Positions 23,068-33,662 of a stretch of DNA of 64,000 nt are shown in pieces. Every line of letters starts with the position of its first letter. Within the stretch, counting starts at the first letter, position 1. This DNA is from Hirsutella rhossiliensis. Its lineage: Eukaryota > Ascomycota > Sordariomycetes > Hypocreales > Ophiocordycipitaceae. Where the stretch lies: assembly GCF_020360975.1 (NCBI RefSeq), contig NW_025408671.1:496001-560000 (forward strand), read 5' to 3'. The position numbers and the translations under genes were made by a program. Under the pieces are notes generated by a model. The model was not told the DNA's origin, searched no databases, and saw only the letters and a program-made list of their open reading frames with translations.

Positions 23068-23442
23068 ATGCGCCCACTCTTGCAAACCGCGCCGATTCTC
23101 CGGCGCTCCCTTCACGCCTCCTCCAGAGCCGCCGCTAGCCAAACCGCGTCAAACACAAATGGCAGCCCCGTCGACGACTCCATGATAGGCGGCGGTTCTG
23201 GCGCCAAGGGCCGCACGGGAGGCGGCGAGCCCCTGTCCAGCACCGCACCGGGAGCCCCGGCGCCGCCAAAGGTCGTCAACTCGCGCGTCCCCGGCGTCAA
23301 TCTCGACAAAGAGCTCAGCGAAGAGCAGAAGCAGGAGGTCAAGGAGCACAACCGCCACTTCTCCGCCAAGCACGACCGGGGCCAAAGCGCTCCCGAGTAC
23401 AAGGCCGATGCCAAGTTCTGGACTGGTGCTTCCAAAGGCTAG
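23068..23442 (+). CDS. Small, probably mitochondrial, conserved-type hypothetical protein
   Basis: 124 residues, single exon. The N-terminus MRPLLQTAPILRRSLHASSRA is rich in arginine, serine and leucine with no acid residues, typical of a mitochondrial presequence. A glycine- and proline-rich linker follows, then a charged C-terminal part (LDKELSEEQKQEVKEHNRHF, AEYKADAKFW-like ending) that looks helical. It lacks cysteines and membrane segments. The ATG at 23068 is preceded by a C/T-rich upstream region. The pattern resembles small filamentous-fungal mitochondrial proteins of unknown role; I cannot name the family. Confidence 0.6.
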   Translation: MRPLLQTAPILRRSLHASSRAAASQTASNTNGSPVDDSMIGGGSGAKGRTGGGEPLSSTAPGAPAPPKVVNSRVPGVNLDKELSEEQKQEVKEHNRHFSAKHDRGQSAPEYKADAKFWTGASKG

Positions 23443-24029
23443 ACACGGCGAGCCGGAATGATGCCATGCCGAGCGGTTGAGTTTTGGTGTTCCGCACTGC
23501 CACAGCACGTGAGCCCACCAAGGACAATGTCGCCTTTTACAGCGCCATATTCCCTGTTGGCGCTCGACGGGTAGCAAGACAGTGCAGCGGAAAAGGCCGG
23601 GCAGTACACATATGTCGGTGCATTTCTGGCGAGCAGCGCGCGCCAAGAGCTGGTGGCGCTGAGGATCGCCTTGCCTGCATTCCCATGTATTCTCATTAGT
23701 ACTTAAGCCATCAAAAAGATGCGCGAGATAGGCGGGAGAAAATATTCAACGAATCAGAGTAACTATGAACTCAGAGTGATCATGCAAGGCACTGCCTTGT
23801 CACGTACAATCTAGCGTGAGGTTTGTTCATCACGAAATCGCAAAAAGCAAAATTGGAGGTAAAGGAAGGTTCCACTCACCCAGTGCTCCCTTTCGGGATC
23901 AGCATACTCGAGGATTCGGGGAGCAACGAGGAAGCGCCGATGCAACAGTGCGCACGACTTGAGCATTCATCTGTCAATGGCCGTCCCATGATTCCATACA
24001 AGCGCCATGTCTCCCGGTGCGCCCTCTCA
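23443..24029. other. Intergenic, no gene seen
   Basis: Downstream of the 23068 gene and downstream of the minus-strand SVP26 gene, so it should hold two convergent 3' ends. No domain-bearing frame. Confidence 0.5.
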
Positions 24030-24724
24030 TCATGGATGACCCATGCCTGCCGAGCCGGCAATCTCTCCAATCGCACCACGGACGTAGTCCACGAGAGCCT
24101 TGACCATGCCCTGATGCTTGTTCTTGCCATCGCTCCCACGCACTGGCTCCGTCCCCATGGTTGGCAGCACATTGTCGCCGGCAGACAAGCTGACAAAGAG
24201 GGCAAAGGGGACGAGCCAGACGCACAAACCAAAGTACGAGGCAATCATGGTAAATGTGGGCGTGTCGACTTGATCGTAGTAGGATGACCGCTGGTGGGCA
24301 TGCATCTGGCTGTGGGAGAAGTGCTTGAACCAGACGTAGTGGTCGAGGAGTACAAGGACTGCGCGCGCTGTTAGCCGTGTCTGTGTGCAGGGCATCATCG
24401 TCGTGCACAGCAGGGCATACCGCAGGCGACGAGGAAGAGCGGATCCGAGAGCTTGACAAAGGGGAAGCGCCTCATGTTGCCCAGGTAGACGAGGTGGGCG
24501 GCGATGCCGAGCAGCGTGGACCAAAAGGGAAAGCCGTCAAAGAGCCACAGGGCCAGCTGCAGGCCGATGACGGTGTAGATGAGGCGGGTCAACAGGCGCT
24601 TGGCCATGACGGTGTGCTCCTCGACGAGCTCCGACAGGTAGTAGAGCCCGGAGGCGATGGCCAGCGTGAGGAAGCAGAAGCCGACAACAGCCCCGGCATA
24701 GCCGATGAGCGGTAGAATCCACAT
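24030..24724 (-). CDS. SVP26: Svp26/Erv26 (TEX261) family cargo receptor
   Basis: An integral membrane adaptor of COPII vesicles that, in yeast, carries type II Golgi glycosyltransferases out of the ER. Two exons, 24421-24724 and 24030-24358, with an intron at 24359-24420 (GTATGC..GCGCAG), encode 210 residues. Yeast Svp26 is of similar length. Family signatures are YYLSELVEEHTVMAKRLLTR after the first membrane segment, then HLVYLGNMRRFPFVKLSDP, and after the splice DHYVWFKHFSHSQ. At least four hydrophobic segments are visible, with a polar C-terminal tail. The gene is divergent from BUD23, with 394 bp between the start codons. The start is set by the ATG giving MWILPLIGYAG; a longer upstream frame runs through the promoter and is not supported. 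Confidence 0.88.
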
Positions 24725-25118
24725 TATGACGTTGAGGCAGTTTGGGCCACGGTCAATGGCCCGGCACCACTGGCTTTGGGTGGTGGATGGAGAGGCTGGA
24801 GATGATCTGGATGAAGGGAGAAAAGTCGTGCGAGATGAAAAAGTGCCCTTGGACACGTCCGTCCACTCCGGATCGAGCCTTGTTCCGCTCCGGCGCTTCC
24901 GCGAATGGCAGAGCTCACTCCGCAAGGTCGGAGCGCCCACCACAGCGCTTATCGATAGCATCCACCCTGACCGACAAAAAAATGTCCCCTCCTCGACACC
25001 TGAATCTCTAGCAGTAAATGGCCCATCTACATCCACACCTTGCTCGAACTCGTCTTCCTCACGGCCAAATCTCGACCTAATCGTCGCATTGAGCTCGCAA
25101 CGCCACCAGTTCGCCAAC
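24725..25118. promoter_or_regulatory. Shared divergent promoter region SVP26 / BUD23
   Basis: 394 bp separate two divergent start codons, so both promoters and 5' leaders must lie here. It contains A-rich and pyrimidine-rich short runs (for example GACAAAAAAATG near 24972) but no clear TATA box. Called from layout. Confidence 0.5.
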
Positions 25119-26014
25119 ATGTCCCGCCCCGAAGATACCCTGTACTCCATCATCCCCCGTTCCAAGACATCGAGTGACAACTGACCACCCCCAGTGCCGC
25201 CGACGTCCACTACAACGACGCCGAGGCCCGCAAGTATACCACCAGCTCCCGTATCCAGAACATCCAGGCCTCCATGACGCGTCGCGCCCTCGAGCTGCTT
25301 GACCTGCGCGGCCCCTCGCTCCTCCTAGACGTCGGCTGCGGCAGCGGCCTGTCGGGCGAGATCCTCTCGGCCCTCGACCCGGCCGACGGCGGGCCCCACA
25401 CCTGGGTCGGCATGGACCTCGCACCCTCGATGCTTGACGTCGCCCTCGAGCGCGACGTCGACGGCGACCTCCTCCTCGCCGACATTGGCCAGGGCGTCCC
25501 CTTTCGCCCGGGCTCCTTTGACGCCGCCATCAGCATCTCGGCCATCCAGTGGCTCTGCAGCGCCGAGTCCTCCGACACCTCCCCCACCGGTCGCCTCTCC
25601 CGTTTCTTCAACGGCCTCTACGCCGCCCTCCGCCGCGGCGGCCGCGCCGTCTGCCAGTTTTACCCCAAAAATGACGCCCAGCGCGCCCTCATCACCCAGG
25701 CCGCCGTCAAGGCCGGCTTCGGCGCCGGCATCCTCGAGGACGACCCGGGCACAAAGAACGTCAAGCTCTACCTCGTCCTCACCGCCGGCACCAGCCCCGT
25801 CGACGGAAAGTCCTCGGACATCACCGGCGTCGTCGCCGGCATGGACAATGTCGACGTCCTCGACGCCCGCAAGAGGGTTAAGACCGGCCCCGCCTACGTC
25901 AAAAAGGGGAGCAAGGCCTGGATCGTCAAGAAAAAGGAGCAGATGGAGCGCAAGGGCAAGGTTGTCAAGGCCACCTCAAAGTACAGCGGGCGCAAGCGTC
26001 GCACCGCCTTTTGA
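25119..26014 (+). CDS. BUD23: 18S rRNA (guanine-N7) methyltransferase Bud23
   Basis: Methylates a guanine of 18S rRNA in the pre-40S particle, working with Trm112. Exon 1 is only 23 bp (25119-25141, MSRPEDTL). An intron at 25142-25194 (GTACTC, branch CTGAC, CCCAG) separates it from exon 2 at 25195-26014. The protein has 280 residues, close to yeast Bud23. Residues 11-35 hold the family N-terminus (YNDAEARKYTTSSRIQNIQ). SAM-binding motif I is LLLDVGCGSGLSGE at about residues 50-63, with MDLAPSMLDVA after it. The lysine/arginine-rich C-terminus (KAWIVKKKEQMERKGK, SGRKRR) is the WBS-type tail and a likely nuclear signal. A start codon inside exon 2 would lose the conserved N-terminus, so the spliced model is preferred. 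Confidence 0.93.
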
Positions 26015-26387
26015 GCTTGTCTTTGCGATATTTGTGTGCAATTTATTGGGCTTGCATGGACACGGCGTACGGCGAAGCGAAGGACTTTTACTTGGGAGCA
26101 CGACTGCATGAGACGACGGAGACCAAGGCCGAAATAGATACCCCCTTGTCTCACGCGAGACCCGGTTTATTCATTTCCTTCGTGATCCCTTTCCTCTCTA
26201 GCCCTCTTTCCTTGCTGGCTCTCCAAATCTTGCCTGTTGACCCTTTCCCGTGCTTTTCACCACATGCATGTCTAAGCAATCACGGAAACAGACCGCTGCC
26301 AGCGCTTTGCAGGCCCTCGGCACGCAGCCGCGCGATACCCAAGCACTCCAGCGACTCTGGACGTCGCCCGGCCCAGCTCCGTCACCC
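26015..26387. other. Convergent 3' intergenic region, BUD23 / KRS1
   Basis: 373 bp between two facing stop codons. No reading frame or RNA gene recognised. It should contain the two 3' ends. Confidence 0.5.
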
Positions 26388-28534
26388 TCACTCGGGCTTC
26401 ATGGTCGGGAACGCCAGGACCTCACGGATGCTGTAATTGTCCGTCAAGAACATCATCATGCGGTCAATTCCCATGCCCCAGCCACCGGTAGGCGGCAGGC
26501 CGTGCTCCAGGGCCCGGCAAAAGGTCTCGTCGACCATTTGCGCCTCGTCGTCGCCCTGGGCCTTCTGGCGCGCCTGCTCCTCGAACCGAAGCCGCTGCTC
26601 AGAGGCCACGTTCAACTCGGTGTAGCTAGCAGCAGTCAGCACGTACGTCCCTCCACTGTCAAAGCTGAGCACTGCACTTACGCGTTGGCAATCTCTTTGG
26701 TCGCGACAAAGACCTCGAATCGCTCGCACAGCCCGGGGGTATCGCGTGACGTCTTGGCAAGGGGCGACATCATCTTGGGATGGCCCATGATGAAGGTGGG
26801 GTTGATCTACAGACGTCAGCTGCTTGCTTCGGCTCCCATAGGTTGTGCTTGGTGTTGCTCACGCATCTCGACTCGAGGAACTCGCCGACCAGGGCGTCAA
26901 TCATGCGGGCATTGGTCAGGGGGGGCGTGCACTCGACGCCAGTCTTCTTGAGAGCCCTCTTGAGGAAGTCGCCAGTCTGGTCGGTGTGTAGCTCGTCGGC
27001 AGGCGGGAACTTTTCGCCTACAGCCTCCTCGAGGGCGGGGATCATTTCGATCCGGGGCCACGGAGCCTCCCAGTTGATGCTAATCTCCTCGCCCTTGATG
27101 TTGTGGAAGACGGTCGTGTAGGAGCCGTGGACATGCTTTACCAGCCCGCTGACCAGCTCCTCGGTCATGCCAATGAGGTCATTGACATCGGCGTAGGCCA
27201 TATAAAACTCGAGGCTGGTAAATTCTAGAATACGTCAGCGCGGATCAACCGAGAGGGTGAGCGGGGTCAAACCACGAACCAGGATTGTGAGTCAGATCGA
27301 CGCCCTCGTTCCTGAACTGACGTCCCATCTCGTAGACCCTGTTTAAGCCACCGACGACGAGCATCTTGAGGTACAGCTCGGGAGCGACACGGAGGAACAT
27401 GTCCATGTTGAGGTCGTTGTGGTGAGTGACAAAGGGCTTGGCGGTGGCGCCGCCGGCGATGGGGTTGAGCATGGGGGTCTGCACGGAGACAAAGTCGCGG
27501 TCGTCAAACCAGCGGCGGATGTATGAGTCGACCTTGGCCCTGGTGAGAAAGATTTGCCGTGACCTCTCGTTCATCATGAGATCAAGATAGCGCTGGCGGA
27601 ACCGCTGCTCCGAGTTCTTGAAGCCATAGTGGTCGTCGGGGATCTAGACCGTGCCATGGTTAGCACGCGCATAGCGGAGGTGAGCGGGAGGCCATACCTG
27701 ATGCAAGCACGGCGACAGGAGGGTAACTTCGGTGGCGGCGATGGACAGCTCGCCCGAGAAATCGCCGCTGCCCTGCTTGGTCTTTGGGTTGGTGCGGGTC
27801 GGGAAGCCCCGGATGCCGATGATGTCGCCTCTCCGGAGGTGTACATGCTGCTCGTCGAAGCTTGGGGCATCCTGACCGACATTGTCGGCCTGGGCGAGCA
27901 CCTGGAGCCGTGTGCCCTGCCAAGAGTCAGTCTGGTGCGGGTGGGCGCAACAGGGGGCTGCGGCGCACCTCGGAGCGGATGTCGTAAAAGTAGAGCTTGT
28001 TGCCCGACGAGCGCTTGACGTATATCCTGCCGGCGAGCTGGACCATCCTCGACTTTTCCGACTCGCCATTCTTGAGGTGGGAGAAGTCGTCGGCAAACTT
28101 GCGGATGTCGTAGTTGACGTGGTACTGGGAAGCGGTCAGATGGCGCTTTCAAATTTGGGGGAAAGGTCCGACGCACCTTGTAGGGATAGGCCTTGCCCCG
28201 TGCATGAAGCTCATCGACGGCTCGGGAGCGAATCTCAAAGTACTATTTGTCGCCGATGGATCAGTCTTATGTCTGGGTGGAGGATGGCAGGCGTCAGTAC
28301 CTGATTGGGGGTGAGCTCCTTTTCAGCAGCCTCGGCGTTCTTGCTGCTGGGGCCGGCGGCGGGCGTCGGGTTGGCGGCCTGCTTCTCCTTCCTGGCGGCC
28401 TCCTTGTCGCGGGCCTTCTGGCGCTTCTTGAGCTCCGTCTTGGAGATCATCTCGCCCGTCACATCGTCGAGGTGCAGCTTGGCGACGGCGGCTGCAGCGT
28501 CGTCGGCGCCGGCGGTCGATTGGTGGTCGGCCAT
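26388..28534 (-). CDS. KRS1: Cytosolic lysyl-tRNA synthetase
   Basis: Charges tRNA-Lys with lysine; class IIb synthetase. Eight exons give 587 residues in frame, against 591 in yeast Krs1: 28301-28534, 28177-28242, 27969-28124, 27698-27916, 27280-27643, 26863-27224, 26682-26806, 26388-26625. All introns are GT..AG. Exon 1 encodes the charged eukaryotic extension ([20 protein letters not shown]). The OB-fold anticodon domain includes [21 protein letters not shown]. Class II motif 2 is [14 protein letters not shown] and motif 3 is [16 protein letters not shown] near the end. No mitochondrial presequence is seen, which fits the cytosolic enzyme. The gene is divergent from the aminotransferase at 29195. 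Confidence 0.96.
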
Positions 28535-29194
28535 GGTGGGGGAGCGGTGTGCCGTTGCGTCTCAATTGCAGTCTGTTGTCTTCGCTGAGAAAGGGGGGGT
28601 TGTGTATTCTTCTTGGGCAATTCTGACTCGACGGGCAGAAAGAATCGTCGTGCCGCCAAAGATGGAGGGAGGGGGGCCGATGGCGGGGTCGAGCCCAACC
28701 ACGGAAAATTTGAATTGGCCGGCCCGGCCCTGACTCATCTCTGCTTTCTTTTGCTCGCCTCACTCTTGAACCCTTCTTCAGACCTCATCAGTCCTTGGTC
28801 GCCGCCGCACTCTTGCTCAGAGTTGGATGCGCATCATCTGCTCAGCCAGTCCAATGCACCGTCCGTCGGTCCCCCCAACGCCGTCCAGCCCCGGTGCCCG
28901 GCAGCTCAGCAAGCTCCGATTAAACTTCCCGTCGCCTCGACACTAGTATTCACACTCGCCGACGGACTCGGTCAAGGAGACCCTCCATGATGGTGCAATG
29001 GCTCCGCAGGCTAATCGCTGCTGGTGCTGTTGGGGAGTCGCTGGGATGAGAGTGCTAGTCGAGATGCGCAACGCCGTGTCGTCAACGCCAAATCCGGGTC
29101 CTCCGCCTCTGAATCCTTGATATCGCGCCTCCCGCCTCCTCCGTCTCCTCTTGCGCTGCGTGTCTTTGCTTCCCAAGCTCTCCGTCTCACAGCC
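28535..29194. promoter_or_regulatory. Shared divergent promoter region KRS1 / aminotransferase
   Basis: 660 bp between divergent starts. Both genes must draw their promoters from here. It contains G-runs (28590-28680) and pyrimidine-rich stretches before 29195 (about 29120-29170), typical of fungal initiation regions. Confidence 0.45.
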
Positions 29195-30598
29195 ATGTCC
29201 TTGTCCCGCCTCGCCGAGAAGCTGTCCCTCCCAGGATCCGACCCCAACGCCCTCTTCCTCAAGGTCGTGTCGGATATCTGGGACGCCGGGTCCAACCCGG
29301 ATGGCTTCATCAACCTCGGCGCCGCCGAGAACTCGCTCATGCACGCGGAGCTGCTCGAGCACATACACAGCAACATCAAGATCCCACCCATGGCCCTGAC
29401 GTACGGCGACGGCCACAAAAGGGTCAAGCACGCCGTCGCCCGCTTCCTCACGCGCCACCTCAAGCCCTTGACCCCCATCGAGCCGGGCCACGTCCTCGTC
29501 AGCAACGGCTGCACCCCCGCCATCGAGAGCATATCGTGGGCCTGCGCCAACTCGGGCGACGCCATCCTCATCGGGCGCCCGTACTACGGCACCTTTCCGG
29601 CCGACGTCGGCAAGCGCACCGGCGTCGAGCTCATCCCCCTCAGCTTCGGCGGCGTCGATCCCATGGGCGCCGACGCCGTCCGTGCCCACGACGAGGCCAT
29701 CTGCGCGGCCAAGAAACGCGGGCAGCGCGTCGCCGCCATCATCCTCGCCCACCCGCACAACCCCCTGGGGCGCTGCTACGGCCGCGACGCCCTCGTGGCC
29801 TACATGGAGCTCTGCCAGCGGCACCAGATCCACCTTGTCAGCGACGAAATCTACGCCCTCTCCGTCTTCGAGAACAGGGCCGACACGGAGGCGCCGCCGG
29901 TGCCGTTCCAGTCGGTGCTCTCCATCGACCCGACGGGCATCATCGACCCGGGCCTCGTCCACGTGCTCTGGGGCATGTCCAAGGACTTTGGCGCCAACGG
30001 ACTGCGCATGGGCTTCACCATTACGCAGCACAACCAGAGGTTGCGCACGGCGCTGCAGGCCGTCTTCGAGTTTTCCTGGACCTCGTCGCTGTCGGACCTG
30101 GTGACGGCCAACATGCTCGAGGACGACGAATGGGTCAAGGGATACATTCAGGAGAACCAGCGGAGACTGTCGCTGCACCACCAAAAGGTCATCACCTGGG
30201 CACGCGAGCACGGCATCGAGTACGCGCCGGGCAGCAACGCCGGCTTCTTCGTCTGGGCCAACCTGGGCGCCGTGTACCGCAAGCACTGCGCCGGGCCAGT
30301 CGCGGACCTCGACAAGGCCGTCATGGACAGCCTCATCGCCCACAAGGTCTTTCTCGCCGACGGGGTGCATTTCGGGGCCGAGCAGCCCGGGTGGTTCCGC
30401 ATCATCTTTTCGCGTGAGGAAGATTACATCGAGGAGGGCCTTCGCCGGATCGCTGCCGCCATTGGAGAGGGGCAGAGCGCTGCCGCCGAACCCCCCCAGG
30501 CGGTCAATGGCGGCGAAGGGGGCCGGCTGCACAACACGGCGCCTGTTCTCCGGCACGAGCCCGCCACCAATTTGTCAACGATTGGCATTTGCCTCTGA
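29195..30598 (+). CDS. 1-aminocyclopropane-1-carboxylate synthase-like aminotransferase (class I/II, PLP)
   Basis: 467 residues, single exon. The fold-type I PLP signatures are in order: FINLGAAENSLMH near residue 45, the substrate/cofactor region PYYGTF, AHPHNPLG (the usual N-P-x-N-P-L-G region), LVSDEIYALSVF with the PLP-pairing aspartate, WGMSKDFGANGLRMG with the Schiff-base lysine, and the carboxylate-binding arginine in WFRIIFS. The set and spacing are those of ACC synthase-like fungal proteins rather than aspartate aminotransferases. True ACC synthase activity cannot be told from general aminotransferase or C-S lyase activity by motif alone. The start at 29195 (MSLSRLAEKLSL) is chosen because the longer frame upstream (from 29024) is low complexity. 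The last 50 residues are glycine/alanine-rich and look variable. Confidence 0.85.
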   Translation: MSLSRLAEKLSLPGSDPNALFLKVVSDIWDAGSNPDGFINLGAAENSLMHAELLEHIHSNIKIPPMALTYGDGHKRVKHAVARFLTRHLKPLTPIEPGHVLVSNGCTPAIESISWACANSGDAILIGRPYYGTFPADVGKRTGVELIPLSFGGVDPMGADAVRAHDEAICAAKKRGQRVAAIILAHPHNPLGRCYGRDALVAYMELCQRHQIHLVSDEIYALSVFENRADTEAPPVPFQSVLSIDPTGIIDPGLVHVLWGMSKDFGANGLRMGFTITQHNQRLRTALQAVFEFSWTSSLSDLVTANMLEDDEWVKGYIQENQRRLSLHHQKVITWAREHGIEYAPGSNAGFFVWANLGAVYRKHCAGPVADLDKAVMDSLIAHKVFLADGVHFGAEQPGWFRIIFSREEDYIEEGLRRIAAAIGEGQSAAAEPPQAVNGGEGGRLHNTAPVLRHEPATNLSTIGICL

Positions 30599-30918
30599 AA
30601 TAAAGGGGACAGGCGGCTGTTCCGAAGGACTGGGCAGCTGATTTGCATATAACAGCACACGCAGACAAAGTACATGCTTCCATTCGTCCTTTTGTAATGC
30701 ACATATAGAAGTCGGCGGTCTACTTGATGGGAGGCCAAGCTGCCGCCAGGATCAGCGGTTCTTGCAGTTGACATCCATGCGAACAGTACTGTATATATAA
30801 CAGAGTCCCAACATGCGTATAGTCGACGATGCTCGCACGTACGCCAACAGCTCTCCCACCCCCCTTGGCCCCTTTAGAATCCCCCTCCCCAAGCTCGTCC
30901 AGACTCCTGCCCACGGCC
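30599..30918. other. Convergent 3' intergenic region
   Basis: 320 bp between the stop codons of the aminotransferase (+) and the GFA-family gene (-). It includes TATATATAA near 30792, more likely part of an AT-rich 3' end than a promoter. Confidence 0.4.
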
Positions 30919-31607
30919 TCAAGACCCAAACGCAGGCTCCTGGCGCGCGCCCTCGCCGCAGGGCCCGAGGTACGCGACGCGGTCCTTTGTGTAGAACTCG
31001 ACGTCGACGCGGCCGCCCAGCCCCGCGGCGCCGCCGTCGAGGGCGCCCGCCTTGACGCACGTCTGCTCCGGCATCACCTCGAGCTCCGTGTACAGGCCCG
31101 AGCCGCAGCGGCCGCAGAAGAAGTGCCGGTTGAGCTTGCCCGAGCCGCCGACGGCGTCCCATGCCTTGGGGGTGCCTGGGGGGGGGATGTCAGTTCTCTG
31201 TTTCTCCCTTCTCCCCCCATTCTCTCTCCCTCTCCCATTCTCTCTCCCTCTCTCACACACAAATTTTCCGTCTCTCTCACATCTGTCTCCCTGTCAAGGG
31301 GATAGGGGATGACACGACGTACCCTTCGTGACCCGGAACGAGGCCCGGGGCACCACGGCGTTGGACGTAAACGCGCCGCCGGTCCACTAACTCGGCGTCA
31401 CCACCACATCCCGTCCTCAGCGCCCTGAAGAGACGCAAGACTGGCCAGCACCCACCTTTTGGCAATCAGTGCAGTGACACAGCGCCGTGGCCGCCGGCTC
31501 CCCTGCCCCGGTGCGTTAGACGTCTGCCTCTGCTCTCGCGTCACTCGGCACGTACCCGGGAACTGAAACTCAATGTCGCCGCACGCACAGCTGCCCTTTG
31601 TTGCCAT
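30919..31607 (-). CDS. GFA-family zinc protein (glutathione-dependent formaldehyde-activating enzyme-like / CENP-V fold)
   Basis: Four exons, 31556-31607, 31456-31502, 31323-31386 and 30919-31175, join in frame to 139 residues. Zinc ligands of the family are clear: CACGDIEFQF near the start, CHCTDCQKWTGGAF across exons 2-3, and FFCGRCGSGLYTE in exon 4. These bind a structural and a catalytic zinc in characterised members. The family name is historical; most fungal members have no proven substrate, and formaldehyde activity is not implied. Introns are 53-147 bp with GT..AG ends. The exon 3-4 intron is the longest and contains TC-rich runs. Confidence 0.85.
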
Positions 31608-32162
31608 GGTGCTTGCTCGGTGTCTTTGCTTCAGGTGCTGTGTCTCTTTCTAGAGAGCAATTGTATTGGTGACTGTGTGAGGATGCGCGGCGGCAAATGA
31701 AGTGAAACCCCCCTTTAAATACTCCGTACAGTACCCTCGGCACATCCAAGTCTATTTCCATTATTAATACAGAGTACCCGGATACGAGTTCAGGCCATTG
31801 CCGTGTAACAGCATCGACGCCCTTCCGCCCCTCCTCTTCGCCGGCTGCGGCGTAGCCAGACGTGGCGTTATCAACCATCGTCTCTTGACGTGTTTATCCG
31901 TAGGTGTGGCTGTGTGTTATAGGTATGTATGTATGAGTCTAGGTGCCTTGTCTGACCGCTCCCCCTTCCATCCGTCGAACCAGACTACACGTACACAGCC
32001 GATCCCTCCCGCTCTCTCTCTGCCATCATATCATCGTGTCTTGCTGTCTCGACATAAAAAGAAAAGAACAGGGGCCATCTGGCGAGCTTGCCGCCGCCAG
32101 GATCCCACTAGTTGGCCTCTCCACCTTCGCAGTATTGTTTCCAAGTCTTCCCTCTCAGTAAC
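31608..32162. other. Intergenic, no gene seen
   Basis: Upstream of the GFA-family gene and downstream of IDH1, both on the minus strand. A motif of the type ACTCCGTACAGTA (near 31722) and CAGAGTACCCGGATACGAG (near 31770) resembles short AT-balanced repeats also seen near 33710 and 37190. Confidence 0.4.
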
Positions 32163-33439
32163 TTACAGAGCCTCCATCTTGTCGAGAATGGCCCTTGTGA
32201 ACTCGTGCGTCGTCGAGTTGCCGCCCATGTCGCGCGTGCGCACCTTGCTGTTGAGGGGGGGGGGGAGAACAGGTCAGCATCCGAGACAGATAGAAGGGGG
32301 GATGGCAAACACAAAGGACGTACCCCTCGGCAACGACGGCGTACATGGCCTTGGAGATACGGTTGGCGTGGTCGTCGAGCCCCAGGTGGCGCAGCAGCAT
32401 GCTGCCCGAGAGGACCATGGCCGTCGGGTTGGCCTGGTCCTTGCCCTTGATGTCAAGGCCGACGTGGCGGCAGCCGGGCTCGAAGACGGCGACGTCGCGG
32501 CCCATGTTGCAGCCGGGGACGATGCCGGGCCCGCCGACGAGGGCGGCGCCAATGTTGGACAGGATGCCGCCGTACAGGTTGGGCATGACCATGACGTCAA
32601 ACTGCTGGGGCCGCGAGACGGCCTGCATGGAGGCGTTGTCGACAATCATGTCGTTGACGTCGAGGGTCGGGTACTCCTTGGCGACGGCGTGGAAGGTGTT
32701 GCGGAAGAGGCCGTCGGCCAGCTTCATGATGTTGGCCTTGTGGATGCACGTGACCTTTTGGCGGCCGTTGGCGAGGGCAAAGGCAAAGGCGAAGCGGGCG
32801 ATGCGCTCCGACTTTGCGCGGGTGATGATCTTGAGCGACTCGACGACGCCGGGGACGCTCTGGTGCTCGAGGCCCGAGTACTCGCCCTCGGTGTTCTCGC
32901 GGATGATGCACAGGTCGACGTCGCGGTGGCGCGTCTCGTAGCCGGGGATGTTCTTGATGAGGCTGATGCTGGCGTAGATGTCGAGCTCCTGGCGCATGGC
33001 CACGTTGAAGCTCTGGTGGCCGGAGCGGCTGATGGGCGTGTGCAGGATGCCCTTGAGGCCGAGCTTGTTGCGCTTGAGCGAGGCGACGCTCTCGCGGAAG
33101 GCCTCGTCGGTGCGCCCGGAGCCGGCCTCGTCGAGCCCGGACACGGCAATCTCCTCCCACTCGACGGGCACGTTGTCGGCCTTGAAGACCGTCTTGACCG
33201 ACTCGGCCACCTCGGCCCCGATGCCGTCGCCGGGGATCAGCGTCACCGTGTACTTGCCGCCAAACTTGGCCGGCTTGAACAGGTCCGACTGCACCGTCGC
33301 CATGCACCGGGCCTGCTGGCGGCGGGGGACTGCGCGCGCGAGCTGTTTGTTGAGCTGCCTGTCAGACTCGGACTCGTCGTCGACCCTCGGGCAAGCCACG
33401 TACCTGCGCCGCCGTCCTCGAGGAGCCTCGCGACAACAT
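32163..33439 (-). CDS. IDH1: Mitochondrial NAD-dependent isocitrate dehydrogenase, subunit 1
   Basis: Part of the octameric TCA-cycle enzyme; subunit 1 is the regulatory, AMP-binding partner of Idh2. Three exons, 33404-33439, 32324-33354 and 32163-32247, give 383 residues. Exon 1 encodes 12 residues (MLSRGSSRTAAQ). After the 49-bp intron the reading continues LNKQLARAVPRRQQARC, making a good mitochondrial presequence. The body shows LIPGDGIGAEV, the substrate loop region RSGHQSFNVAMRQ, the NIMKLADGLFRNTF helix, MPNLYGGILSNIGAALVGG and GRDVAVFEPG. The last exon encodes KVRTRDMGGNSTTHEF to the stop. An unspliced frame reaches 33528, but its N-terminus is unlike any known IDH1, so the spliced start is used. 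The long open frame on the opposite strand is a shadow. Confidence 0.95.
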
Positions 33440-33636
33440 GCTTGCCCTCGTTTCGACTCGGACGCGAGACGGACGGAGGCCAGGGGAAAGAGAACCGGAT
33501 TGGGCCCGCGGCGTCGGATGAAGCTCAATGCGTCTACTGGAGCAGCGGCGGCGGCGGAGGCGGCGACGGACGAGGCAGAGGATGGGAGGCAAGGCTTCTT
33601 TGTTGTACAGACAGAGGTGGTGGAGGAGAGGGCGAA

Positions 33637-33662
33637 AAAGGAAAAAAAAAGAGGGAAAAAAG
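33637..33662 (-). promoter_or_regulatory. Pyrimidine-rich element upstream of IDH1
   Basis: On the minus strand this is a nearly pure T/C run about 200 bp before the IDH1 start codon. Such CT-rich tracts commonly mark the initiation region of highly expressed filamentous-fungal genes. Called from composition and position. Confidence 0.35.

Noticed and set aside
24395..25210. Long minus-strand frame extending SVP26 upstream to 25210
   Set aside because: It crosses the divergent promoter and overlaps BUD23. The family N-terminus begins at the ATG at 24724.
28943..30556. 537-codon open frame on the minus strand
   Set aside because: Antisense shadow of the ACC-synthase-like gene; valine/alanine/glycine-rich, no motifs.
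33355..33528. Unspliced IDH1 N-terminus from 33528
   Set aside because: It gives an arginine-rich peptide unlike mitochondrial presequences of this enzyme. The 49-bp intron model gives a good presequence.
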